Program-made: the position numbers and the translations under genes | In this document: positions 40,691 through 50,757 of the stretch, in pieces | How positions within the stretch are numbered: position 1 is the first letter of the stretch | How the letters are laid out: each line of letters opens with the position of its first letter | The notes under the pieces: model-generated | Databases searched by the model: none | The model's input: only the letters and a program-made list of their open reading frames with translations | What the model was told of the DNA's origin: nothing | NCBI GenBank assembly: GCA_043228905.1 | Contig: JBHGNT010000020.1 | Location: forward strand, 9,486,001-9,550,000 | Reading direction: 5' to 3' | DNA: 64,000 bases | DNA from: Azolla caroliniana | Lineage: Eukaryota > Polypodiophyta

Positions 40691-43663
40691 TTATTGCATA
40701 ATGTCTTTAGTACTCCCCCTCAAGCTTGGCAGGTCAAGGATTGTCAAACCGAGATTGGTCATGAATTGCCACAACTTGTCGGCTCCTAAGGCTTTAGTGA
40801 AGATGTCGGTCGTTTGAAGATTTGTGCTAATGTGTTGTAGGTCGACATCGCCAGCTAGAACGCGCTCTCGGATGAAGTGATAGTGCACTTCGATGTGCTT
40901 TGTCCGCGCGTGGAACACCGGGCTCCGAGCCATATAAATATTGCTCATATTGTCGCAGTAAAGGGGAGTCGGATCCTTGATGGGAATGCCCAAATCCTTC
41001 AAAATCCTCTTAAGCCATACGGCTTCACATGCAGCTACAGTTGCTCCCCTATATTTCGCCTCCGTACTCGAAAGAGCGACGGTAGGCTGCTTCTTGCTAC
41101 TCCAGGATATTGCTCCGCTGCCAAGGGAGAAAACAAATCCGGAGGTTGATCTTCTATCGGCTTTGTAGCCGACCCAATCAGCGTCTATGTACCCCTTGAG
41201 TCATATTGGCATTGCGGTCTTGTATAGGATGCCGCAATCCATTGTGCCGCTCACGTATCGTAGAACTCGCTTAGCGCAATCCAAATGAGTATCACACGGT
41301 GTTTGCATGAATTGGCTAAGGAGACCGACCGGATAACTCAGATCGGGTTGTGTGATCGTGAGGTAGATGAGACTCCCGATGAGTTGTCGATACTGAGTCG
41401 GCTCACACGCTTTGGTGCTGGAGTTCGCATTTAGTTTGAGATTACGATCGAGCAGGGTTGCCACGGATTTGCACTCAGCCATCCCGAACTTGTATAACAA
41501 GTTGAGGATGTAGTGCCGTTGAGAGATCATGATTCCGGCCAGAGTCCGAATTACCTCGATGCCGAGGAAGTAGTGGAGCTCCTTCATGTCCGTCATCTCG
41601 AACTTGTCGGAAAGGAAGGATTTGACTTTATTGATTTCGACGAGATGCTCATCTCCAATAACTAGGTCATCCACATATAAAATGATGACGATCGGACTTG
41701 CGGAATCGCTTCGTATGTAGAGGGAGTTGTCCGATTTTGACATACGGAAGCCGATTTGATGAAGATATTGCATTATCTTCGAATGCCAAGCACGCGGTGC
41801 TTGCTTGAGGCCGTAGAGTGGCTTCTTGAGTCGGCATACAGCTTTCGGATGGGTGTTCGAGTTGAAACCGGGTGGTTGGATCATGTACACCTCCTCTTCT
41901 AATTCGCCTTGTAGAAAGGCGTTCTTGACATCCATTTGATGGAGGTGCCACCCTTTCGCCGCGACAATCGCAATTATGGTCCGCACCGTCGTCATCTTTG
42001 CCACCGGGGCAAAGGTTTCTTCGTAGTCGACGCCATGTGTATGAGCGTATCCTTTCGCTACGAGTCGAGCTTTGTAGTGGTTGACGGAACCATCCGCGTT
42101 GTACTTCACTTTGTAGATCCATCTGCATCTGATCGCCTTTTTGTGCGGTGAGGTGGGAACGAGATCCCATGTCTCGTTCTTCCGTAGTGCCCGCATCTCC
42201 TCGTTCATTGCGTCGATCCATCGCGGGTCCTTTGCGGCTTCGGAAAAGGTTTCCGGCTCCCGTACTATTGCTACCTTCATCATAAAGGCGTAATGGTACG
42301 CCATATAATCGTTGTAGCCAAATCGGCTTACGGGGTTCTTTTCACGAGTGGATCGGCGGAGCTTTTCATTTGCAGAGATGCTCAGGGCTTTCTTTGCTCC
42401 GATTTGTACCTCGAAACCGCCGAACTCACTGTCGAGTGAGTGAGTTGACTCATTGTCGGTGAAGCGATCGTCTTCGTATTCCGCCATTTTCGCCTTGCCT
42501 TTGTCCATCTTCGGGCTAGGCCGTGATATGCTTTGATCGCTCAAAGGCTCTTGTGGTCCGCTCAATCGGGTCGTGATCGGACTTTCTTTGAACATGCCCG
42601 TAGAGGAGGATTCCGGGTCGAACGGAGTCGGAGTCGGAGTTGTCTCTGGTGTGTACCAGGATGCGGACTCATCAAACACGACGTCTCGACTTACTCGAGA
42701 TTTTCGAGTTGAGGGGTTGTAGCACTTGTACCCCTTTTGTTCCAGTGAGTATCCTACGAGGATACATTTCTCCGACTTCAGGTCAAGCCTTTGACGCTTC
42801 TCGTCGGGGATGTGCACATACGCAATGGAGCCGAATATCCAAACATGTGATAGGTTCGGCTTCTTTCCGAAGAATCTTTCGTGCGGAGTGACCTCGTGCA
42901 CGCCGGATGTTGTGCACCGGTTCATTAGGTAGACGACCGTATTTGCCGCTTCGGCCCAATATGACTTGGGCATATGCTTCTCGTTCATCATGGCCCGCGC
43001 TACTTCGAGGATGTGCCGATTTTTGCGCTCGGCTACTCCGTTTTGTTGCGGAGTGTGTCGGCAAGTGAATTCTCGCCGAATTCCTTCCTTTCGGAGATAC
43101 GTCGTGAAATCGTCCGAGAAGTACTCCTTGCCACCATCCGATCGAAGGCATCGTACATGTCGGCCCGTGGCTTTCTCGACTTCATTCTTGAAATTTTGGA
43201 AGTGTCCGAACACTTCGCTCTTTTGCCGCATCGGGTAGATCCAAGTGTGCCTAGAAAAGTCGTCGATGAAGAGCACATAATATCGGCATCCGCCGAATGT
43301 CGTCGTTTGAGCCGGACCCCATACATCGGAGTGAATTATGTCGAGTACGCCTTTGCTCACATTCCGCTCCTTCGGAAATGGGTGTTGGTGTTGCTTGCCG
43401 AATTGGCACGCTTCGCATACACCTTCAATCTCCTTCTCTTTGAATGTCGGAAGTCCGATGACGACTCCTTTCGATTTCATTGCTTTGAGTTTGTTGAGAT
43501 TGATGTGGCCGATTTGCTTATGCCATAGCTCTATGTCGGAGTCGGCTTTCGTGCTTTTTGCGAACATGGCGGATTTCATCTCGTGTGAATTGAGAATGAA
43601 CATCCGGCCCTCTCTTCTTCCGCGTGCGATGATTCGGCCTTCTTTTTCGATGAAGCACCCTTC
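40691..43663 (-). CDS. Copia C pol: integrase, RT, RNase H, with one TGA
   Basis: Minus strand. From the TIR insertion at 43663 the frame runs through the pre-integrase region ([28 protein letters not shown]), the integrase core ([34 protein letters not shown]), a long linker (about 42650-42380), RT ([43 protein letters not shown]) and RNase H ([41 protein letters not shown]) to a stop at 40691. A TGA at 41203-41201, where relatives have CGA (Arg), separates RT from RNase H. Catalytic residues are otherwise present. It is one polyprotein with the gag at 48834-47547, interrupted by the TIR element. Confidence 0.88.
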
Positions 43664-44734
43664 AACACCGGGACATTTGAAACAGGTAATATGTCGCATT
43701 TTGAGAACTGTCCATCAAAAAATGACACAAATTAGGGTGATTCACAAAAAGGGGTGCCGCATGCATAAAGGAATTTTAAAAATGACCCAAAAAAATATTG
43801 ATTTTTAACATGTACGGAAATTTAGGTGTTCAAAAAAATGCCTAAATAATGGACATGCCAAACTTACAAATGAATGTCCAAAATGACTAACCCCAATATT
43901 TATAGAAATTCTGAATCCAAATCTTGATGTGCAATACAATATTTATAGTTAACGTATCAGGACAATCATTTTTCAAGTTTATGTCATCATCTTCATACCC
44001 ATTAGATGAACTAGTACGAGTTTATGAGGTCTTATCCTCATCATCAATGGCAACTAATGCATTGTGTTGATCCAATTGCAATCCAACCTCATCGAGTTTA
44101 TGAGTCATGCTTCTTGTTTGTCTTTGTGTTGTGTCTGAAGCCACATTCCAGATCCTCTTTTAGTATCTTCATTGTGGTCTGTCACAGATAACTTGTTTTG
44201 GTCAAAGATAAGTCATACACTAATATATAAACATTATCCAATGTAAGAGTAGATGTGCTTGATGCATCTTTCCTCCTCACTTTTTGGTTATGATATTTCA
44301 TTATGTACTTTCCATTTACAAGATTAGATTATGTGAGAGAAGCTTTCTACCAAAATCATTAGAATCTAAAAAATGTCTTAAAATGTTTCCCATTTTTCTT
44401 AGATTCTCATAGTAAGCCTTTGATGTCGTACAGAAATCCGATTCATTCCATCTAGATTTGACGCAACATGTCAAATTTTACTCTATACATCTAGAATTGC
44501 ATATAATGCATCAGATTCCTGTAAGCCTTGGAATTTTTTTAAAATTTTCCATTAAAAAAATACTCTTGCATTTTAATGCATTGCATTGAATTCTAGCTAC
44601 ATAGACTAAAATATGATACATTGCATGGATTTCCCGAAAATACATAAATAAATACAAATTGAAAAAATAAAACATTTTCCCATAAATAAATAAATAAACA
44701 TTTTTTATTTTACTCGTAAATAAATAAATAAAAA

Positions 44735-46370
44735 TTGAAAAATTAGATTTCAATGGAAATCCAATTCCATGCATCGGATTCAATTGAAAATCCAATTTCT
44801 CTTATTTTTTGAATTGTTTTTGAATTTGTTTTTATTTTTCCCATAAAAAAATAAATAAAAATTGAAAGAATGGATTTTCAACGGAAATCCGATGCACTGC
44901 ATCGGATTTTGGTTGAAAGTCCACTTTTACGTATTTTTTTCCAAATTTGCTTTTTTCTTTGAATTTTTTTGAATTTTTTTGAATTTTTTCTATAAAAAAT
45001 AAATAAATATTGAAAAAATAGATTTTCAATGGAAATCCACTTTTTCTTATTTTTTTCCAAATTTTCATAGTTTTTAGAATTTTTTTGGTATTTTGTTTGT
45101 CTATTTTCTCATAAATAACTATATAGAAATTGAAAAAATGAATTTTCAAAGGAAATCCGATGCATTGCACCGGATTTCTATTGAAAGTCCACTTTTTGCT
45201 ATTTGTTACCAAATTTTCATATTTTAAAATATTTTTTTGTATTTTTTAAATTTTTTTTCATTTTTTCCCATAAAAAATAAATAAAAATTGCAAAAAATGG
45301 GTTTTCAACAGAAATCCGATGCACTACATTGGATTTCTATTGAAAATCCATTTTTTCTTATTTGTTTCCAATTTTTCAGATATTTTGAATTTGTTTTTGT
45401 ATTTGTTTTTGTATTTGTTTTGAATTGTTTTTGTTTTTATCATAAATAAATATATAGGAATTGAAAAAACTGTATTTTCAATGGAAATCGGAGGCACTGC
45501 CTCGGATTTCCATTGAAAGTTCACTTTTTCTTGTTTGTTTACAAATTTTCTTATTTGTTTATATTTTTCTCTAAAAAAGTGTTAAAAAAAAACAAATTGT
45601 GATTTTCTCCATTTAAAATGATGTGTTTTCAACGGGAATCCGATGCAGTGCATCGGATTCCCGTTGAAAACAAATAATTTTCAACAGGATTTTCAATGGA
45701 AATCCGATGCACTGCATCGGATTCCCGGTCAAAATCACTGAGTTTCAGTGCATCGGATTTCTGTTGAAAGTCCAATATTTTTCTTATGTTTTTTCATAAA
45801 ACATTAATTTGCAATTGAAATCCGACTCAATGGTTCAGATTTTGTTGAAAATGTAATATTTTTTTATTATCTCATTGCTTTATGAAAAACCTAAAAGAAA
45901 TTTGGATTTTTAATTGAAATTCGATGTAGTGCATTAGATTTCAGTTGGAAATCCACTTTTTTAATATATTTTTATTTATTTTTTGAAAAAATGAAAAACA
46001 ATTGAAAAGGAAGAGGATTGCCAGCTAAAATCTGATGCAATGCATGAATGTCTAGCTGTATAGACTACGATTTGATGTAGTGTATCGGATTTCAGTTGAA
46101 AAGCTGTTTATTATTTTTTTATATGGAAAATAAATAAATAAATAACATTGGAAAAAGAAAAAAGAAAAATGGATTTTCGACTCTAATCCAACGCATTGCA
46201 TTAGATTCTAGCTATATATACTAAAATATAATGTAGGGCATATTATTTTAGCTGAAAATCCATTTTTTATTTTTTAATGGAAAAAATTTTAAAAATTACA
46301 AAAAAAAAAACTTGGATTTTCAACTGAAATCTAGTGCATCGCATTGGATTCCAATTAAAAATCCAAGATT
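44735..46370. repeat. Array of about 13 imperfect palindromes
   Basis: Each unit reads roughly GATTTTCAAyGGAAATCCGA then TGCActGCA then its reverse complement, about 50 bp, separated by 60-110 bp of A/T-rich spacer with AAATAAATA runs. Units start near 44744, 44871, 45020 (half), 45138, 45301, 45472, 45625, 45690, 45817, 45905, 46007, 46171 and 46313. The unit at 45625-45671 is a perfect 47-bp palindrome (23-base arms around G45648). Outer units are more diverged. Confidence 0.85.
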
Positions 46371-46554
46371 TTTTATTTTTTCAAATTTTATTGTTTCAAA
46401 TTTTCAATGGGTTTTAGATTAGTTTTCTGACACAGGTATATAATATAAAACTTACATCAATTTAGATTAACGTTATATTCTATTCTTCAGTTTGATGTTA
46501 CCTGTGCAATTTCATTCTACTGTCATGTACTACTAAAACATATGCCTTAAAGAT

Positions 46555-46885
46555 TATCAGGAACTCTGTTGCATTAGAGAAGGACCTTGAGCAAGTTAAT
46601 GTCATCAAAATGAGGATCCAAGGTATCTGGGGTTGTCCTGATCAAGACCAAGAAGTTGGGGCAAAACATATCAATAAAACTTAGATGTTCCAGATGACTT
46701 TTAGAAAACTTGTGGAACTATAGATGAAGATGCAGGGAAACTTGTTGAATTAGAAGACGTTTCAGAGTCTGAACATACTAACAATTCAACTTAGCGTACT
46801 GACGAAACCAATGAGGACAATCCTGATGAAAGAGCTAATCCTGAGTAGACGGCTTTACCAGACTTATTATTCGATTGAATGGTTA
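46555..46885 (+). pseudogene. Decayed coding-like stretch in the TIR element
   Basis: Codon-like, less A/T-rich DNA between the palindrome array and the right end. Fragments in shifting frames include VALEKDLEQVNVIKMRIQG, then TIDEDAGKLVELEDVSESEH and RTDETNEDNPDERANPE, separated by stops. Acidic and unrecognised. It could be a remnant of the element's own gene or captured host code. Confidence 0.35.
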
Positions 46886-47546
46886 TGGCTTATTGTAAAT
46901 TTTGAACAATATGAATTGTTAAATTTTGACGTAATATATAAGTTGAGCTTACTTATAATTTTCGTGTAACAATCATTGAACTTAGAAATTAAGTATACTT
47001 GTATGTGTACATGTTATCTAAACTCTCCTTTATCATTTGGGGTATATCGGAGATAAGTTTATACTCTATCATTTACTCGTATGATTGGAATGTTATTGTA
47101 GACTACTTTATTTATACATTGACAGTGTCATGTATCACGTGTCAATGGAAATTTTCTCTTGACATAGTAATATCTCTTAATTGCAAGGTTCACAATTTGC
47201 TTTAAGATGTATTATATTTAAATATACACACATAATTAGAAGAAGTCTCTTATTCAATGGGGCATGCTTTTTAGAATATGCACAAGGACCCGTGTTACTA
47301 TTATACTTGTGTTGACAAATACACCCCTGTCTAAGATTTGGATAAAAACATGGTAGATAGAATATACGTCGGATGATTTTGTTGACGTGATATTAGTTAG
47401 TTCTTTTTTTCGCTATGTTTTCATAAACCACATACACATGTGTCGTGCCTTGTTGAAATTCTGCTTAAATAAGGCATTTTTTAACATCTCACTAAGATAT
47501 GAAAAAGAGAATGCGACATATTACCTGTTTCAAATGACCCGGTGTT

Positions 47547-48834
47547 CTTCTTGGTCGAATTGTACTTGCATCCCTTGCTCAACCATTTGGCCGACCGAGA
47601 CCAAATTCTTTGTGATGATGGGTACATGCAAGACATTTTTAATGTATGTTTGCTTACCTCTTTCGCCGAACGGAACATTGCCGATGTGCCGAATCGGGTG
47701 CGTAGTGTCATCTCCGATTTCGACATAACCGGGTCGCTCCAGCTCTCGAAGTTCGAGAAACCATTCTTTGTGGGATGTCATATGGTTTGAGGCTCCGGAG
47801 TCAACAAACCATACGTCCTCCGGATTGAGGGCACTAGTTGAGGTAGAGGCCGACATAGAGTTTGCTCTATGTTTCATCATGAACATTCTGCCACGGTCGG
47901 AGTTGTGCCCGTACATTCCGCTATACTCTTCGTAGTCGGAATTGTGCGCGTAATTCGTGAGTTGTCGGCTTGTGGAAGCCGATTCACGCATCTTCTTTCG
48001 GCACTCTTCTTCGTGGTGGTCGAGCTTTCCGCAATATCCGCATTCGGTTGCGTTTTGAAGGCTTGGGCCGGAGTGGAAGCTCCCCCTTCTTGCGAAGGTT
48101 CCTCGTTGGCCTCTGTTTTGCGGCCGAAATTGGGAGTTGTTGTCGTAGGTCGGACCTCGTCCGCCTTGTCCTTGGCCGAATCGGCCTCTCGCTCGTCCGC
48201 GTCCTCTTCCTCCATTAGAGTGCGTGTAGAGCATGTGGCCTTCCGACTCATTGCTCCTTGTACGCACGTGGTTTTCTTCGACCAATAGCATTGATTGGAG
48301 CTCGAAGAAGGAGGGAGATTTCTCCCATGCTAGAACAGCGGTTCGCATCGCGCCGAACCGTGGTGCGAGGCCGCCGAGGCATATTTGCACCATCTCATCA
48401 TCATCTATACTTACGCTTATTGAGCCGAGCGAGTCGCAAAGCTCCTTGATCTTCAAGGTGTATGTCGTGATGGACATATCCCTTTGTTGAATGTTGTTCA
48501 ACTCTTGGCGGAGTTGAAGCTTCCTCGCGGTCATGTTGGTGGCGAAAATCTTTCGTAGGTTTTCCCACGCTTCCTTCGGCGTCTTGGCTTCTCGAATGTA
48601 ACCGAGCATGTGGTCGTGAACACATGTCGCCAAACAATACATCACGCGGCTTGCGGCTTGCTCCCATGTTGCGTATCCGGGAGCTGCTTCGGAGGGTCGG
48701 TCTTCATGCGCTCCTTTGATGTAGCTCCAATAGCCTTGTCCGACAAGATATTGGTGCATCTTGTACTCCCAAGATGCGAAGTTGTTTCGATCCAACTTCT
48801 CGGTAGGGAGAGCGCTCCCCATTTGAGTATTCAT
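47547..48834 (-). CDS. Copia C gag and protease
   Basis: Minus strand from ATG 48834. Copia gag (LPTEKLDRNNFASWEYKMHQYL, AKTPKEAWENLRKIFA, MVQICLGGLAPRF, SFFELQSMLLVEENHV), then an RG-rich segment (GGRGRGRARGRFGQGQGG), the CCHC knuckle CGYCGKLDHHEEEC, and the protease start VWFVDSGASNHMTSHKEW (catalytic DSG). About 429 codons are open up to the TIR element, with no stop. The polyprotein then continues at 43659 after one copy of the 4-bp duplication. Confidence 0.9.
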
Positions 48835-48995
48835 TATGTCGATTCTTCTTCTTCTTCTTCTCTCTTTGAATGCGAGCTATGTAGAGAAGCTACGATAGCT
48901 ATGAGCCGGTTCTTGGTCGTCAGCGTAGAGCACAACACACGATCACGATGAGGCGAATGGGCTAGATCGAGCTACCAACCTTCGCTCTAATACCA

Positions 48996-49053
48996 TGTAA
49001 AGAATCAAGAGATGGATTCTTGTGAAGCGGAAGAGATGTGAGTTATGTGTGTG

Positions 49054-49099
<46 letters not shown>

Positions 49100-49393
49100 C
49101 ACAGAGAATACGCAAGGTAGAAGTATGTTAACAAAGGAGAAAGACTCAACATTATACAAGGTGGGAGGAGGGTGCTTTATGTAGTCACCCTCTCTCTTCA
49201 TTAACTACAAGACTCATGGAGTATGGGGAATGTGAAAGCTCATAAGTTATGTGTCATAGAATATGATTCTATGACTCATACTAAATGCTAGAATACAAAG
49301 TGGTGACATAATGGTGACTCTTGACCATTGAGGTGTCTCTTCACTCTCAAGGTGAGTTCACACACTAGACCAATTTGAGCTTGATTCTCAACA
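48996..49393 (-). repeat. 5' LTR of copia C
   Basis: 398 bp, TGTTGAGAATC at 49393 to TTCTTTACA at 48996, directly followed (minus strand) by PBS TGGTATTAGAGC. GA microsatellite and family hairpin as in the 3' LTR. Confidence 0.9.
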
Positions 49394-50494
49394 GGGAGCA
49401 ATCAAGCAGGCCGGACCCAATCGACAAAACAATTCCGCTCAGTGTGGATACTGTGGTAAATTCGGCCACTATGAGGCAGAGTGTTGAGAAAAGAAGTGTG
49501 AGTCGGCCTCCACAAGCCGATAACTCACAAACTATGCCTCCAACTCTAACTACGACAATCGTGACAGAATGTTTGTGATGAGGCATAGAGAGAACTCGAT
49601 GACAACCTCCAACCCGACCAACACCTCCAAACCAGAAGATGTATGGTTTCTCGACTCAGGTGCATCCAACCACATGACATCCCACGAGGATTGGTTCAAG
49701 GAGCTACAAAAGCCTGAACGACCCGGCTATGTGGAAACTGGGGATGACACAATTCACCCCATTCAGCATGTCAGCAATGTCCCCTTTGGGGAAGAAGGCA
49801 ACCAAACCTACATCAAGAAAATTGGACATGTTCCTACAATAACAACTTAGTCTCAGTTGGCCAGATAGTCGAACAAGGCATGCAAGTCCGCTTCAATGAT
49901 GGAGGATGCTTCATCGAAAAAGAAGGGTAACTTATCGATCGCGGTTGGAGAGAAGGTCGGATGTTCATCCTCGACTCTCACGAGATGAAATCGGCAATGT
50001 ATGCCAAGGGCCGGAAGGCTGACATTGGAATAGAGTTGTGACACAAACGAATTGGCCATATTAACCTCCAAAAGCTCAAAGGAATGCAGTCAAAAGGAGT
50101 CGTCATCGGACTCACGACTTTTACCGAAAAGGAAATTGCAGGCGTATGCAAAGCTTGTCGATTCGGCAAACAACACTAACAACCGTTCCCAAAGGAGAGG
50201 AATGTAAGCAAAGGGATCCTAGATGTATTACATTCAAATGTATGGGGACCAGCCCAGACGACAACATTTGGTGGTTGCTAGTACTACGTTATGTTCATCG
50301 ACGACTTCACCAGACACACCTGAATTTATCCCATACACCAGAAGAGTGAAGTGTTCTCACACTTCCACAATTTCAAGAACGAAGTCGAAAAGGCAACCAA
50401 TCGACATGTACGATGCCTTCAATTGGACGGCAGGAAAGAGTACTTCTCCGACCCCTTTACCGCATACCTTCGACAAGAAGGAATCCGGCGGAAG
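49394..50494 (+). pseudogene. Copia F gag-protease-integrase, right part
   Basis: The first 319 bases repeat 39740-40040. The frame then continues ([26 protein letters not shown] in a shifted frame, [20 protein letters not shown]) into pre-integrase (HKRIGHINLQKLK, CKACRFGKQH) and the integrase core ([35 protein letters not shown]). Stops and frameshifts are frequent. It ends at GIRRKF near 50494, where palindrome-array DNA follows. Confidence 0.8.
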
Positions 50495-50495
50495 T

Positions 50496-50581
50496 TTACT
50501 GCATCGGATTTCCATTGAAAATCTATTTTTTCAATATTTATTTATTTTTTATAGAAAAAATTCAAAAAAATTCAAAAAAAT
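50496..50581 (-). repeat. Fragment of palindrome-array DNA inside copia F
   Basis: Bases 50506-50581 equal the reverse complement of 44963-45038 in the TIR element without a mismatch (76 bp). The preceding ACTGCATC matches the centre of another array unit. No TIRs or target duplication are present here. Confidence 0.85.
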
Positions 50582-50595
50582 AAACCCTAAACCCC

Positions 50596-50757
50596 CTCAA
50601 CTTTTCGTGTGTGACATAAGTACCTTCTCCCTCTCTTTGTAAGGTTGGTTGTTCTTGCTTCCTTGTAATATAGTTTTCTGTTTCGTTTTCCTGTAACTCT
50701 CTCTCTCTCTCTCTCCACACACACACACACACAGTTCTTCCCACTCGATTCTTTACA
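50596..50757 (+). repeat. Rearranged 3' LTR of copia F
   Basis: Starts CTCAACTTTTCGTGTGTG like the F LTR, then jumps over about 175 bases to ACATAAGTACCTTCTCC and runs to GATTCTTTACA. Carries the TC and CA repeats of the 5' LTR. Confidence 0.75.

Larger units (their letters stand above)
43664..47546. mobile_element. TIR element with palindrome-array core, superfamily unknown
   Basis: A 3883-bp insertion in the gag-pol frame of copia C. Its ends are inverted repeats of 37 bp with one mismatch, beginning AACACCGGG(A/T)CATTTGAA and ending ATATGTCGCATT. It is flanked by CTTC (43660-43663, 47547-47550). Removing it with one CTTC leaves a gag-pol frame of 1419 codons in register. The core (44735-46370) is an array of imperfect palindromes. 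Outside the array are decayed coding-like stretches. I see no intact transposase, so it is non-autonomous. A 4-bp duplication does not match the usual plant TIR superfamilies (CACTA and Harbinger 3 bp, hAT 8 bp, Mutator 9 bp). Confidence 0.85.
40041..49393 (-). mobile_element. Copia element C, young, split by a TIR element
   Basis: Minus-strand copia: 5' LTR 48996-49393, PBS TGGTATTAGAGC (48995-48984), gag, protease, integrase, RT, RNase H, polypurine tract GAGGGGGCA, 3' LTR 40041-40424. The two LTRs align over 384 bp without indels and differ at 5 sites (1.3 percent). The 3' LTR lacks its terminal 14 bases, and instead of a 5-bp target duplication there is a duplication of about 300 bp of copia F. 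A 3883-bp TIR element splits the pre-integrase code. Apart from that and one TGA, the gag-pol frame is open. Confidence 0.92.
39157..50757 (+). mobile_element. Copia element F, decayed, split by copia C
   Basis: Plus-strand copia with a 5' LTR (39157-39511), PBS-like TGATATCAGAGCGC (39512-39525), a strongly shortened gag, protease, the integrase start (49394-50494), a short block of palindrome-array sequence (50496-50581) and a rearranged 3' LTR (50596-50757). RT and RNase H are missing. Copia C sits at the protease start, and about 300 bp of F is present on both sides of it. F is thus a rearranged chimera rather than a simple pseudoelement. Confidence 0.8.

Noticed and set aside
41667-42221. 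Long open frames antisense to or overlapping copia pol (also near 11394-12074 and 28359-28985)
   Set aside because: Shadows of GC-biased coding frames on the other strand; no family resemblance.
44511-45212. Minus-strand open frames in the palindrome array
   Set aside because: Repeated Lys/Ile/Phe-rich products of A/T-rich tandem repeats, with no start context or homology.
43664-47546. CACTA (EnSpm) assignment of the TIR element
   Set aside because: Ends read AACACCGGG rather than CACTA, and no 3-bp duplication abuts a CAC end on both sides; CTTC of 4 bp fits better.
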